From Duganella sp. Root1480D1 (lineage in GTDB: Bacteria; Pseudomonadota; Gammaproteobacteria; Burkholderiales; Burkholderiaceae_D), in NCBI RefSeq assembly GCF_001427305.1, contig NZ_LMFZ01000045.1, positions 246,598-310,597 on the forward strand: 64,000 nt of DNA. The letters are read 5' to 3'. This document shows, piece by piece, positions 16,871 to 26,131 of the stretch. Each line of letters opens with the position of its first letter. Position 1 is the stretch's first letter. The notes below the pieces were generated by a model. It was not told the origin of the DNA. It was given only the letters and a program-made list of their open reading frames with translations, and did no database searches. A program made the position numbers and the translations under genes.

Positions 16871-19161
16871 ATGCGCAAATCGTCCATCGACCCTTTATAG
16901 GGCGCATCCCACCAGTTGACGCCCAGCGCAAAGACTGCATTGGCCGTGGTGAACACGTTCGGGAAATTCACACCGCTGAAGCGCTTCGCCCCGTTGACGT
17001 ACACGTTGAGCGTACCATTCTTGACCGTGAACGCCACGTGCGACCACTGCCCGCTTGGGATGTTCATGCCCAGTCCCGCGTCATACCATGCCGTTCCCGA
17101 CCACAGCATGCTGGCGCCGCCGACAAAGTCATGTCCCTTTGGCAGGAAACTGATCCAGGAATCGCCAGTGCGCGCGCCAAAGAAAGTGGTCGAGAAGGCA
17201 GTCAGCTGTGCAGGCTTGAGCCACATCGCGACCGTATAACTGTTGCTCGAGATCAGCCCATCCGGCAGCCTCACACCTGTCGCGCCGTTGAAGACGGCCG
17301 CACTGCCCTTCACGCCCGCTTCATAAGACATGCTGCCACCGGCAACATCGATCTTGCTGCCGACAACCATGCCGGCCCCGTAAGCGCCGGTGGAATCGGC
17401 GAGACTGCCGTCAAACGTATAGTGTGCAACCATGCCGCCCAGCTTGCGGACTGTGACGACAAAGGTCTTGACGGCCCGCGCATGCCCCTTGGTGATGGTA
17501 GCGGTCAGCGTAACGCTCACGTCGTTGGCTGGACTGGTTACCTGCCCGGTATTGCTTAACACCGAGGGATTGGACGACGCCCACGAGATCACTGAATCAC
17601 GCGCCGCACTGGTCGGCAGCACGATATCGCCGGTCACCGCATTGGTATTGCCCAGGCTGAGTTCACTATAGACTGCCTGTACTACCTGCATGTCGCTGCG
17701 AAGCGGAAGCCGGCTGCCCATGACCGAGATCCCGTCACGCGAGGTCGCGGTGAACGTCATCACATAGCTCCTGGACGTTTCATCCCACTGGTTCAGGAAC
17801 ACGCCCTTGAAGGGCGGCGAACCGGCCAGGTTGATCTCGGCCTGGTTATTCCCCACCAGCGCCCAGGTTCCGGATGCCGCCCCGCCGATCGTACCGTTCG
17901 CATTCAGGGTGAGCAGCTTCGACTTCTTGATGGCAGCCGAAATATCCTTGCCATGATTGACGAACATGTAGTCGCCGAACACGAAACCGCGCGGCACCGC
18001 GGCCAGCGTTTCGTTCGTATTGCGATACGGCGCCACCACCGGCCATCCGTCCGCATTCATGAACATCTGGTGCACGCGCACCTCATGCTGCTCGCCGCGC
18101 TCAGGGAAGCGGCTGTGGAAAATCAGGAAATGCCTGCGCGTAGCCGGATCGTAATACGCCGAATTGTGGCCTGCCGAGACGTAGCCGGTTCCAATCCCGG
18201 TTCCCGCCTCGCCGATCTTGCGCTCGAACAGGAAATTGCCCATGATTTTCACGCCATAAGGCGCAATCGACGCGTCGTCAAACAGCGGCTTCGCCGGATC
18301 CGCCTTGACGTTCGCCATGTTCACGCCCTGCGCATCGACATACGGGCCATCGGGCGATGTGGATCGCGCCACCCGCATGTTATAGCCACCCGCGGCATCC
18401 AGACCGCCAAAGGAAGTGAACAGATAGTAGTACTGTGTGACGGGGCTGTACATCACATACGCGCCCTCGATCCGGCTATGGTTGCCGCCCATCAGGCGCT
18501 TGCCATAGCCCTGCCCCGGCAGAGGCATGCCGTTCACAGGATTCATCTGCATGATGAAAATGCCGCCTGAGTATGAGCCATAGACCATCCACAAGCGCCC
18601 GCCATTATCGAAAAACACGTTCGGATCGACGGTATTCGGATGTTTCAAGGCGTCGTAGATGGTGCCGTCGTAGCTGGCTTGCCCCCACATACCCGACTTC
18701 AGGATGATGCCCTTGTTCACGTAAGGGCCCTCGATGTTGTCGGCAACCGCAATACCGAGCGCCGAGCGCGGCGAATCGCCCTTGCAGGCGTTGTAATACA
18801 TGTAGTACTTGCCATCGGCGAGACGGATCACGTCCGGTGCCCACAAGGTATTGGTTTGCGCCCAGTTGAACGTTTCGGCCAGTTCCGTAAAGACGTTGCT
18901 TGAACCGTTCAGGAACAATTTATTGGTCGCGCTGACGGAAGTTGTAATCTGGTTCCAGTTCATCAGGTCCGTCGATTTGGCCGACGCCAGGTGGGATCCG
19001 AATACATAGAAAGTGCCGCCCGTCCTGATCACGGAAGGATCGTGCACCGAGGCGTTCTGGAAGGTCAGCGGCGCATAGGGTGCTTCGGCCGTGGCATTGA
19101 GGGACAGCATGGAGGAGGCCAATACAGCAGCAGCCCCACATCGCGAGAAGGGTTTGGTCAC
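16822..19161 (-). CDS. Secreted GH43 arabinan endo-1,5-alpha-L-arabinanase with C-terminal Ig-like and LamG domains
   Basis: A protein of about 779 residues. The N-terminus is a signal peptide. The five-bladed propeller starts with SVHDPSVIRTGGTFYVFGSH, where Asp41 matches the catalytic base of GH43. A lipocalin-like domain typical of extracellular arabinanases follows (LVGNNQAEINL, KGVFLNQWD), then an atrophied Ig-like repeat and a C-terminal LamG/concanavalin-type domain (LGGMVAHYTFDGSLADS onward) likely to bind glycan. It should cut arabinan outside the cell. The GTG at 19161 is chosen as start because GGAG lies 6 bases ahead; an in-frame TTG is four codons upstream. No dedicated transporter is adjacent. 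Confidence 0.87.
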   Translation of the reverse strand: MTKPFSRCGAAAVLASSMLSLNATAEAPYAPLTFQNASVHDPSVIRTGGTFYVFGSHLASAKSTDLMNWNQITTSVSATNKLFLNGSSNVFTELAETFNWAQTNTLWAPDVIRLADGKYYMYYNACKGDSPRSALGIAVADNIEGPYVNKGIILKSGMWGQASYDGTIYDALKHPNTVDPNVFFDNGGRLWMVYGSYSGGIFIMQMNPVNGMPLPGQGYGKRLMGGNHSRIEGAYVMYSPVTQYYYLFTSFGGLDAAGGYNMRVARSTSPDGPYVDAQGVNMANVKADPAKPLFDDASIAPYGVKIMGNFLFERKIGEAGTGIGTGYVSAGHNSAYYDPATRRHFLIFHSRFPERGEQHEVRVHQMFMNADGWPVVAPYRNTNETLAAVPRGFVFGDYMFVNHGKDISAAIKKSKLLTLNANGTIGGAASGTWALVGNNQAEINLAGSPPFKGVFLNQWDETSRSYVMTFTATSRDGISVMGSRLPLRSDMQVVQAVYSELSLGNTNAVTGDIVLPTSAARDSVISWASSNPSVLSNTGQVTSPANDVSVTLTATITKGHARAVKTFVVTVRKLGGMVAHYTFDGSLADSTGAYGAGMVVGSKIDVAGGSMSYEAGVKGSAAVFNGATGVRLPDGLISSNSYTVAMWLKPAQLTAFSTTFFGARTGDSWISFLPKGHDFVGGASMLWSGTAWYDAGLGMNIPSGQWSHVAFTVKNGTLNVYVNGAKRFSGVNFPNVFTTANAVFALGVNWWDAPYKGSMDDLRIYGAALTDSEVASLAR

Positions 19162-19266
19162 GTTCGTCTCCAATTATGTTTTTACGCAAGTTAGCGCGCT
19201 GAAATTGGAGTGTCCAATGACCTTTTCTGTCCTTGCGATAGCGAAACCGGCATCAAGGGCGGCAAA

Positions 19267-20178
19267 TCAACCCAGATGAGAGCGGAGGAATGTACACCCT
19301 TCGTCCAGCGCCAAAGCGCCTTCCGGGAAGTGCTCCGCATCCTTATAAAATTGGATGAAGCCATGTTGCTGGCCTTCATAAACCCTGGCCACGGCATCGA
19401 CGCCAGCCTCCTTCAGGGCCTTTGCATAAGCCACACCCTCGTCGCGAAGCGGATCGTGTTCGCCGACCTGCACCAAAGCAGCGGGAAGCCCCTCATGCCG
19501 AGCTCCAAGCGGTGCAGCCAGCGGGATGTCAGGATCGATCCCCTGCGGCACATAGGCAGCGATCACTTTGGCATTCATGGCGCGGGTAGGGAAATTCTTT
19601 TCGCCGAATTCACGCCACGAGGCGCTCTCCATCCTGTTGTCCAGCGGTGGATACATCAGCCACTGCGCGGCGATCCCCGGGCCATGCCGATCGCGGGCCA
19701 GGATGGACGCCGCGGCCGCCAGATTGCCGCCGGCGCTATCGCCACAGACTGCGATCTGTCGAGGGTCGCCTCCGATCAGCGCACCTGCGTTTGCCATCCA
19801 TTCCAACACTGCATAGACATCATCCAGGCCGGCTGGAAACGGATGTTCAGGCGCCAGGCGATAATCAACAGCGAAGACAAGCGCGCCGGTTTTATTTGCA
19901 ATTGCGCGCGCCAGGACGTCATGGGTATCGAGATCGCCAGCGACAAAGCCGCCGCCGTGGACAAAGAGAATCATTGCCAGCGCAGCCAGGCCAGTCGTTT
20001 TCGGAACATAAAGACGGGTTGGGATGAAGCGATCCGGCTCTTTCGCCACAATGTGCAGCAATCGCACTTCCGCAACGGGATCAGGTGACCCGGCAGCCGG
20101 AGTCTTCGCCCGGTAATTCCCGCGCATTTCCTCGGCAAACTTTGCAAGCTCAGCATCAGGTAGGACTAGCCTTTGCAT
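19267..20178 (-). CDS. Alpha/beta-hydrolase esterase, hormone-sensitive-lipase (family IV) type
   Basis: A 303-residue esterase/lipase. Motifs in order: FVHGGGFVAGD (oxyanion hole HGGG), GDSAGGN (nucleophile elbow, Ser), a catalytic Asp in EHDPLRDEG and the catalytic His in QQHGFIQF. It hydrolyses short-chain carboxylic esters in the cytoplasm; no signal peptide is present. The ATG at 20178 has GGGGAG six bases upstream; ATG and longer starts further upstream are open but would run into the divergent arsenate-reductase-like gene, leaving a 63-bp shared promoter region. Confidence 0.87.
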   Translation of the reverse strand: MQRLVLPDAELAKFAEEMRGNYRAKTPAAGSPDPVAEVRLLHIVAKEPDRFIPTRLYVPKTTGLAALAMILFVHGGGFVAGDLDTHDVLARAIANKTGALVFAVDYRLAPEHPFPAGLDDVYAVLEWMANAGALIGGDPRQIAVCGDSAGGNLAAAASILARDRHGPGIAAQWLMYPPLDNRMESASWREFGEKNFPTRAMNAKVIAAYVPQGIDPDIPLAAPLGARHEGLPAALVQVGEHDPLRDEGVAYAKALKEAGVDAVARVYEGQQHGFIQFYKDAEHFPEGALALDEGCTFLRSHLG

Positions 20179-20241
20179 GGATCGCTCCCCGGCAGATGTC
20201 ATGAAACTGTAACTTTGCTTCGCTATGATCCGATATTTTGC

Positions 20242-20742
20242 ATGATCAAGCGAACTTACAACGTACTGTTCCTCAGCACACAAAACACTGCCCGCAGCAT
20301 CATGGCCGAGGCGATGTTGAATGCCGTCAGCGGTGGCCGTTTCCAGGCATTCAGTGCTGGCACCCAGCCTGCCGGCAAGCTGAATCTCTTCGCCGTGGAA
20401 CAGATCAGGGCCCTTGACGACACACTGGCTGGCTTGCGCAGCAAATCCCTGGAAGAATTTTCTGCGCCCGGATCACCGGAAATGGATTTCCTCATCACCG
20501 TATCCGATATGGCATCCGGCGAAGCGTGCCCGAACTGGCCCGGCCAACCCGCCACGGCGCACTGGAACTTCCGCGATCCTGCCGCGGCCCAGGGATCGAT
20601 GGAGGAGATCCGCCAGGAGTTTTTTACAGTCTGCCGCGAGATCAAGACCCGCCTGGAAATCTTCCGCAACCTGCCAGAGGAGGCCCTTGACAAAATGGCA
20701 TTGCAACGCAAAATAGCGAGAATTGCTGGCGTCCAGCTATAA
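20242..20742 (+). CDS. Arsenate reductase / low-MW phosphatase-like protein lacking the catalytic Cys
   Basis: A 166-residue protein with the ArsC (LMW-PTP) fold. The P-loop reads LFLSTQNTARS, whereas active members read C-x5-R; position 12 is Ser (codon AGC), so the nucleophilic cysteine is absent. The rest is intact: the Arg of the loop, the SAGTQPAG segment and the late general-acid Asp in FRDPAAAQG. Normal ArsC reduces arsenate, and LMW-PTPs remove phosphate from tyrosine; this variant should do neither by the standard mechanism and may bind phosphate-like ligands. No arsR, arsB or arsH neighbour is present, which also argues against arsenic resistance. Confidence 0.82.
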   Translation: MIKRTYNVLFLSTQNTARSIMAEAMLNAVSGGRFQAFSAGTQPAGKLNLFAVEQIRALDDTLAGLRSKSLEEFSAPGSPEMDFLITVSDMASGEACPNWPGQPATAHWNFRDPAAAQGSMEEIRQEFFTVCREIKTRLEIFRNLPEEALDKMALQRKIARIAGVQL

Positions 20743-20763
20743 CCTTTGCTTAAAGACCAATCG

Positions 20764-21807
20764 ATGCTCTTTCAATTACGTGCCCTCGCCGCTTCCGTCT
20801 CGCTGCTCTGCTTGGGAGCTGCCCAAGCCGGCGGTCTCGAATTCCGTTTCAATGACGCGCCGGCACGCCTGTACAGCGCTGCCGTTAAAAAAGGCGAGAT
20901 CGATGCTGCCACTGCCGAATCGATTCGCCGCCTGCCCGAAACAGCGGCGATGGTGCGCAAAATGAGGTTGAAAGATGCTGATGCGTTCATCGAGTATTTG
21001 CGCGGCATGGGCCGCGATGCCAGGCAAGTCGAACTCGCGTCCCAGTTGCAGGCTGAATTCGCGAACGAAAAGGACGGGAAGTTTGCCGTGGCGGCCGCCG
21101 AGACCACGCGACAGCTGAAGGCCTACCTGCCGCCTGAGTTCTCGGCCAAGCTGACCGTGCACTTCCTCTTTGGCGGTAACGCTATGGGCTTTGCATTTGA
21201 CGACATGCACGACGACGTTTACGTCAACCTGGCTCGCTTCACGCAGGCAACGGCTGAAGAGCTGGCCGAGGTGGTATCCCACGAGCTGTTCCACGCGGTG
21301 CAGTCGCATGTGATGACGGCCCCGCCGCGGCCGCCTGCCGGCATGGCCCAAGCAGCCACGGGCAAGGTCTGGATGAACCGCTTGCTGTACGACCTGGTGC
21401 AGGAGGCGACCGCCGAACTGTTTTCGCATCCGATTGCCGACCGCCCTGTCACGCCGTTTTCCAAGCGCGGCAAGGAACGCATCGCACGCAATCTCGGCCG
21501 CATCAAGAACATCGCGGCCCTGATGGAAACCAGCAGCTTGCGCCTGCTTCTGGCTCCGCCGCGCGACGAGGACCACTACGACCGCGTTTACGGCATTCTT
21601 TTCTACGGCGATTTCGACGACATGGGTTACGACATGGGCTGGGTGATGGCCAATGCGATCGAGCGCAAGGACGGCAAACAAGCCATCTACCGCTTGCTGC
21701 AAGGCGAGCCGAAACAATTCGTCCTGCGCTACCAGCAAATCGCAGAAAGCGATCCTGCCCTGTTCCGGTTTAACGAAGACTTCCTGGCCGCTGTACGGGC
21801 CCTCTAG
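20764..21807 (+). CDS. Secreted putative zinc metalloprotease (HExxH), unknown family
   Basis: A 347-residue protein with a signal peptide (cleavage near AQAGG, residue 22). The only catalytic motif is VVSHELFHAVQSH (HELFH at 173-177), the zincin HExxH, inside an otherwise unfamiliar alpha-helical sequence; DUF5700-like proteases look similar, but this is a weak impression. Possible third zinc ligands lie in the helix after DLVQEATAEL. It follows the ArsC-like gene by 21 bases and may be cotranscribed. Start: the ATG at 20764 gives a clean signal peptide; a TTG six codons earlier is the alternative. Confidence 0.6.
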   Translation: MLFQLRALAASVSLLCLGAAQAGGLEFRFNDAPARLYSAAVKKGEIDAATAESIRRLPETAAMVRKMRLKDADAFIEYLRGMGRDARQVELASQLQAEFANEKDGKFAVAAAETTRQLKAYLPPEFSAKLTVHFLFGGNAMGFAFDDMHDDVYVNLARFTQATAEELAEVVSHELFHAVQSHVMTAPPRPPAGMAQAATGKVWMNRLLYDLVQEATAELFSHPIADRPVTPFSKRGKERIARNLGRIKNIAALMETSSLRLLLAPPRDEDHYDRVYGILFYGDFDDMGYDMGWVMANAIERKDGKQAIYRLLQGEPKQFVLRYQQIAESDPALFRFNEDFLAAVRAL

Positions 21808-21810
21808 CAT

Positions 21811-23118
21811 TCACTCGGTATTGGTAGGCGCAGCAGTCGCTTCGCTGCTGGGCTGCTGCACGCTTGCCCGGGACGTGTCCCGGCCCGAACTACATTCATC
21901 GTCCAGCGGCAGCACAATCGGCACGCGCAGGCAGATGCTCTGCGTAGGCAGCACTTCGCACCAGTCCCGGATCAGGTCGCGATAAGCGGTGCCGACGGCG
22001 CGTATATTGCGATTCAGGTCGAACAGGCCGAGTGGATTGACCGTGCCGCGGTTCTCACGCAGGGCGACATCCCAATCGACCTGGTCGATCAGCGAATACC
22101 AGGTGAACCCGACGATGGGCACGCCATTATTGCGCACCCTCAGCACATTCGCCCATTCCTTGCGCAACCAGCGCACCGCTTCGTCGCCGCCCGGACCTTC
22201 CATCAGGTTGGTCTCGGTATGCATGACCGGCAGCCGGTAGCGGTTGTAGTACTGGTGGGTAATTACCGCATAGCCAAAGATCTCGCCCGATGCGCGTGTT
22301 GCGCCATCCGCACTGACGTGGTGCTCGTTGGTCATATAGTAGTCATTGCCCATGATGCACTGGTGCTTCAGGTTGTTGTCGAGGAAAAAATGGTACTCCT
22401 CGCGCGTCATGCCGTTATCCAGCAAGTACTCATACAACTCGGAATCGACCCGGCGGCCATAATTCAGGTCCAGCGACAGGAAACGACGGGCGTTACGAAA
22501 TTCCGATTGGGCAATAGCGGCCGGATTCTCGGGGTGGAAATATTCGCTTGATTCACTCTGCACGAACAAGGCGTCGGGCCTTACCTTGAGGATTTCGCGC
22601 ATCGCCAGGATATTGGCCTTGACGATATTCTTGATGGCAGTGACAAACGCAAAGTCCGAAGCCAGCTGCTCGTTCCACCAGCCATACATGGCCGAAAACA
22701 AGGCGCAGATCTGCATCTCATTGACCGGCGTAAAGACCTGCACCCAAGGATAACGTTCGGCAAAGGCGCGCGCGTACTTCGCAAACTCGGCAGGAAAGTC
22801 GGGATTCTGGAAATTGCCGATCCAGTCCGGCACGCCGAAATGGCACAGGTCGGCCATCACAACGATGTTCCTTCGCCTCAATTCACGAAAAGTCTCGTCG
22901 GCAAATGACCAGTCATATTTGCCAGGCCCTGTCCAGGCCAGGTGCAGCGGCGCGCCATAGCGCAAGGCGCGTATGCCGAGCCGCTCGACCAGGTCAAAGT
23001 CGGTGCGCCAGTACTTGTAATGGCCGCACTTGTCCATTTCATCCATCCGCAGGCGGCCATTCTGGATGGTCGGAATGCTGTTCTCGATCCCGGTTGCAAA
23101 AATGAATCCGTTATACAT
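21811..23118 (-). CDS. GH1-like (clan GH-A) glycosidase
   Basis: A 435-residue TIM-barrel protein. The acid/base glutamate is in VFTPVNEMQ (Glu134), corresponding to the T-x-NEP motif of family 1, and the nucleophile is in LPVMHTETNLMEG (Glu302). The size and motif order fit family 1 beta-glycosidases, but the motifs are degenerate (VNEM for NEP, HTETN for ITENG), as in the glycosidase halves of some sugar-modification proteins. No signal peptide is present, so it acts in the cytoplasm. The ATG at 23118 has AGGTG upstream; an in-frame TTG lies nine codons earlier. The SDR upstream may be in the same transcript. Confidence 0.74.
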   Translation of the reverse strand: MYNGFIFATGIENSIPTIQNGRLRMDEMDKCGHYKYWRTDFDLVERLGIRALRYGAPLHLAWTGPGKYDWSFADETFRELRRRNIVVMADLCHFGVPDWIGNFQNPDFPAEFAKYARAFAERYPWVQVFTPVNEMQICALFSAMYGWWNEQLASDFAFVTAIKNIVKANILAMREILKVRPDALFVQSESSEYFHPENPAAIAQSEFRNARRFLSLDLNYGRRVDSELYEYLLDNGMTREEYHFFLDNNLKHQCIMGNDYYMTNEHHVSADGATRASGEIFGYAVITHQYYNRYRLPVMHTETNLMEGPGGDEAVRWLRKEWANVLRVRNNGVPIVGFTWYSLIDQVDWDVALRENRGTVNPLGLFDLNRNIRAVGTAYRDLIRDWCEVLPTQSICLRVPIVLPLDDECSSGRDTSRASVQQPSSEATAAPTNTE

Positions 23119-23202
23119 GGCGGCACCTGAAAACGATATCGCCAAACGATACCGCTTTCCCGCCAGCCGCCTCGCTCGCTTGCCGCCCGGAAGGCCTGCG
23201 CT

Positions 23203-23994
23203 TTAGAAAGCGCTCTTGACCACGCCACCGTCGACGCGCAGCGCTGCGCCGGTAGTGGCGGAAGAGCGCGGGCTCGCCACATAAGCCACCAGCGAAGCCA
23301 CCTCCTGCGGGCTGGCGAAACGCTTGATCAACGAGGTCGGCCGCACATGATCGAAGAACTCCGCTTCAACCTGCTCGAAGCTCTTTTCGGCCGAGCGCGC
23401 CATGCCTTCGACAAAGTCGCCAACGCCGCGCGATTTTGTTGGCCCTGGCAAGATGCTGTTGACGGTGATGCCCGTTCCTGCCACCGATTCGGCCAGTCCG
23501 CGCGACACTGCAAGCTGGGCGGTTTTGGTCATGCCATAGTGGATCATCTCGGTCGGGATCTGCACCCCGCTTTCGCTGGAGATGAAAATAATGCGCCCCC
23601 AGTTGGCCCGCTTCATCGCCGGCAGCACCAGGCGCGAAAGGCGCACGCCACTCAGCACATTCACGTCGAAGAAGCGCAGCCAGTCTGCGTCGGGAATGTC
23701 CTCAAAGGCTTTGGCCTCAAAGATGCCGAGGTTGTTGACCAGGATGCTGATACCCTCGTGGCGCCGCACTACTTCCTGCGCGGCATCGGCTTGGGAGAGA
23801 TCGCCGGCAAAGCCCAGGACCGTACCGTGCGTTTCCGTCCGTATGCGTTCCATCGCTTCATCAACCCCAGCCTGCGTCCTGCCGTTGACGATGACGCTCG
23901 CGCCTTCCTGCGCCAGCAGGTGTGCGATGGCATAACCGATGCCCGCCGTACTACCGCTTACCAAAGCCAACTTGCCCTTGAGTTGCAGATCCAT
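23203..23994 (-). CDS. SDR-family oxidoreductase (FabG-like)
   Basis: A 263-residue classical short-chain dehydrogenase: cofactor loop SGSTAGIG near residues 13-20, NNLGIFE in the central sheet, the catalytic Ser in FISSESG and the Tyr/Lys pair in YGMTK. The Arg after the second strand (NGRTQ) suggests NADP(H). The substrate is unknown. The ribosome-binding site AAAGGAGG before the ATG is close to ideal, implying strong translation. It lies 84 bases upstream of the GH1-like gene and could supply or use a sugar-derived alcohol or ketone. Confidence 0.85.
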   Translation of the reverse strand: MDLQLKGKLALVSGSTAGIGYAIAHLLAQEGASVIVNGRTQAGVDEAMERIRTETHGTVLGFAGDLSQADAAQEVVRRHEGISILVNNLGIFEAKAFEDIPDADWLRFFDVNVLSGVRLSRLVLPAMKRANWGRIIFISSESGVQIPTEMIHYGMTKTAQLAVSRGLAESVAGTGITVNSILPGPTKSRGVGDFVEGMARSAEKSFEQVEAEFFDHVRPTSLIKRFASPQEVASLVAYVASPRSSATTGAALRVDGGVVKSAF

Positions 23995-24113
23995 AGTGAT
24001 CCTCCTTTAGTTTTCCCAATAGTCACGGCGCAACGCGATCAGCACCTCACGAATGCAGTCGCAAGCGGCGAGACTCTTCAGGATATAGCGGCGCACTCCA
24101 GACTTCAATGCAC

Positions 24114-24752
24114 TTAATAGACGACGCTGAAGCGCTGGCGCGTATGGGATGGCTGCTCCAGTTCATCCAGCATCGCCACGGCATAGTCCTGCACCGAAAT
24201 GCGGCTCTCGCCCTGTGCATCCTTCAAAAGCTGGTCGCCGCCAATGCGGAACTTGCCTGTGCGCTGGCCCGGTTCGATCAAGGCCGCTGGGCTCAGGAAA
24301 GTCCAATCCAGTTCGTGCTCCTTGCGCAGTTTCTCCAGTGTGTCGCGCGCACCCAGTGCGGACGCTTTCCACTGCTCAGGAAACTGCGGAGTATCGACAG
24401 CCTGCACGCCGGGCGCCACTTCCAGGCTGCCCGCGCCGCCAACCGCCAGCAGGCGCGGCACGCCGGCCTGCCTGGTCGCGCCGATGATGGCATCCACACC
24501 GCGGCCATAGTATTCACGAACGTCTTGCTGGGCATGGCCGCTGAACGCGCTGATGACAGCCTCGTGGCCGGCAAGCTGGCTGGCCAGTGTGTGCTGGTCC
24601 ATCACATCGGTGCCGACCACTGTCAGGCCCGGCTGGGGCGCCAGGCGTTCCGGGCGGCTGACCAGGGCGGTGACCTGGTGGCCACGCGAAAGTGCCTCAG
24701 CCAGCAGGCCATTACCGATAAACCCAGTAGCACCGATTAATGCGATTTTCAT
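24114..24752 (-). CDS. NAD(P)-binding protein, NmrA/atypical SDR family
   Basis: A 212-residue Rossmann protein opening MKIALIGATGFIGNGLLAEA, with the G-x2-G-x2-G dinucleotide loop at residues 7-13, but no classical Y-x3-K catalytic pair, as in NAD(P)H-binding proteins related to NmrA, YwnB or flavin reductases. Such proteins act as redox sensors or quinone/flavin reductases. The ATG at 24752 follows a good GGAG site; an upstream extension would cross the divergent LysR gene. The head-to-head arrangement with a LysR regulator 82 bases away is the standard layout of a LysR-controlled target gene. Confidence 0.8.
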   Translation of the reverse strand: MKIALIGATGFIGNGLLAEALSRGHQVTALVSRPERLAPQPGLTVVGTDVMDQHTLASQLAGHEAVISAFSGHAQQDVREYYGRGVDAIIGATRQAGVPRLLAVGGAGSLEVAPGVQAVDTPQFPEQWKASALGARDTLEKLRKEHELDWTFLSPAALIEPGQRTGKFRIGGDQLLKDAQGESRISVQDYAVAMLDELEQPSHTRQRFSVVY

Positions 24753-24834
24753 GGAGAACTCCTGATTGATTGACGATGAATTCAGTATGCAGGCTTTACG
24801 ATCCCGCGATAAGCAGGCAAACTCGACAATCACT

Positions 24835-25746
24835 ATGAAGCCACACTTAACAATCGACCGTCTGAAACGCATGGCCATCTTTTCCCGCGTGGTGGAAAGC
24901 GGCTCCATGAGCGCAGCCGCCCGCGAACTGGCAATGACCACCTCTGCGGTCAGCCAGCAAATCCGGCAACTGGAAGCGGAGACCGGCCTGGCCCTGCTGC
25001 ACCGCTCGACCCGCAGCCTGAGTACTACCGTGGCCGGCCAGACCTACTATGAGGATTGCGCCATCATGCTGCACGCGGCCCAGGCGGCCGAGCAGCGCCT
25101 GTCCGACTTGCGCGATGAGCCCCGTGGCGAACTGCGGGTGGCCTTTCCGGTTGGCTTCAGCGCGCACCTGGCAGCGGCCCTGGCGCCTCTGCTGCGCGCC
25201 CATCCGCTGCTCTCGCTGCGCCTGTTCGCCGAAGACCGCCGTGTCGACCTGATTGCCGAACGCATTGACCTGGCCATTCGCGTCGGCGCATTGGCCGATT
25301 CCACGCTGGTGGCGCGCCGCCTGACCGAGTGGCGCCATGTGCTGCTCGCGGCGAGCGCGTTCGCGCAGGAGCATGGCTTGCCGCAGTCGCCAGGGGAGTT
25401 GGCCAGGTTCCCGGTGCTCAACCTGAGCGTCGTGAACCAGGCTGAATTCATCGAGTTGTATCGAGCGGGCGAGCCAGCCCATCGCGTCCGCGTCAACGGG
25501 CCTGTAGCGGGGAACAGCTTTATTGCGCTCCAGCACATCATGCTGCAGGGTGCCGGCATCATGCGCATGCCAGGGCCGGATGCCACGCCCCTGATCGAAG
25601 CAGGATTGGCCGTGCCGGTGCTGCCGGAATGGTCGATGGCGCCAGTGGGCGTCTATGCGGTGACGGTGCAGCGCGACTCGCAGCCCGCCAAGGTAAGGCT
25701 GGCCATTGCTGCTCTACGGGAGTACCTGGAAAAGATGCCGTCTTAG
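24835..25746 (+). CDS. LysR-family transcriptional regulator
   Basis: A 303-residue regulator. The N-terminal winged helix-turn-helix (about residues 8-65) reads MAIFSRVVESGSMSAAARE then TTSAVSQQIRQLE, the recognition-helix pattern of the LysR family, followed by a periplasmic-binding-protein-like effector domain from about residue 90. It very probably regulates itself and the divergent NAD(P)-binding gene from the 82-bp shared spacer. The effector is unknown. ATG 24835 gives the usual short N-terminal extension before the helix-turn-helix; another possible start is ATG 24868. Confidence 0.92.
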   Translation: MKPHLTIDRLKRMAIFSRVVESGSMSAAARELAMTTSAVSQQIRQLEAETGLALLHRSTRSLSTTVAGQTYYEDCAIMLHAAQAAEQRLSDLRDEPRGELRVAFPVGFSAHLAAALAPLLRAHPLLSLRLFAEDRRVDLIAERIDLAIRVGALADSTLVARRLTEWRHVLLAASAFAQEHGLPQSPGELARFPVLNLSVVNQAEFIELYRAGEPAHRVRVNGPVAGNSFIALQHIMLQGAGIMRMPGPDATPLIEAGLAVPVLPEWSMAPVGVYAVTVQRDSQPAKVRLAIAALREYLEKMPS

Positions 25747-25774
25747 TGCGGACCAAATGGTGTATGCTGCCGGC

Positions 25775-26122
25775 ATGACTCAAGACACCGATATCCAGCT
25801 CAGCGGGCCCTTCAAGGCCGTCGACGGCGGCGGCCGCACCGTCGACATCAAATCCGTCCGTATCTTCGATGAAGGCTACGGCGTCATCGACCTGTACGTC
25901 GATCTGGCAGCCCCGGCCACCGACGGCTTGCACAAGGATCAGAAACTGATCGCAGAAATTGGCGCACGCCTGCGCGCCATGGGTTACAGCGGCCCCGACC
26001 TGACACCGGGCGATCCGGTGATCCAGGAAAAGCGCCTGATCGTGCTCGATACGCCCGACGAATTCCTGCCCTTCGCAGTGCGCAAGGGCTTCAAGGATCT
26101 CACCTCGGAGTTCGACGAGTAA
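25775..26122 (+). CDS. Small conserved-looking cytoplasmic protein, unknown function
   Basis: A 115-residue acidic protein without signal peptide or membrane helix. The sequence, from MTQDTDIQLSGPFKAVDG to the terminal TSEFDE, has a predicted alternating strand/helix pattern and no motif I recognise. The ATG at 25775 avoids overlapping the LysR gene, which ends 28 bases before. GC-rich codon use matches the neighbours, so it is probably a genuine gene. It converges on the MipA-like gene with a 9-base gap. Confidence 0.6.
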   Translation: MTQDTDIQLSGPFKAVDGGGRTVDIKSVRIFDEGYGVIDLYVDLAAPATDGLHKDQKLIAEIGARLRAMGYSGPDLTPGDPVIQEKRLIVLDTPDEFLPFAVRKGFKDLTSEFDE

Positions 26123-26131
26123 GCCTGCCGC

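Noticed and set aside
20242..20742. Arsenic-resistance operon
   Set aside because: The ArsC-like protein lacks the catalytic Cys and no arsR, arsB/acr3 or arsH gene is near.
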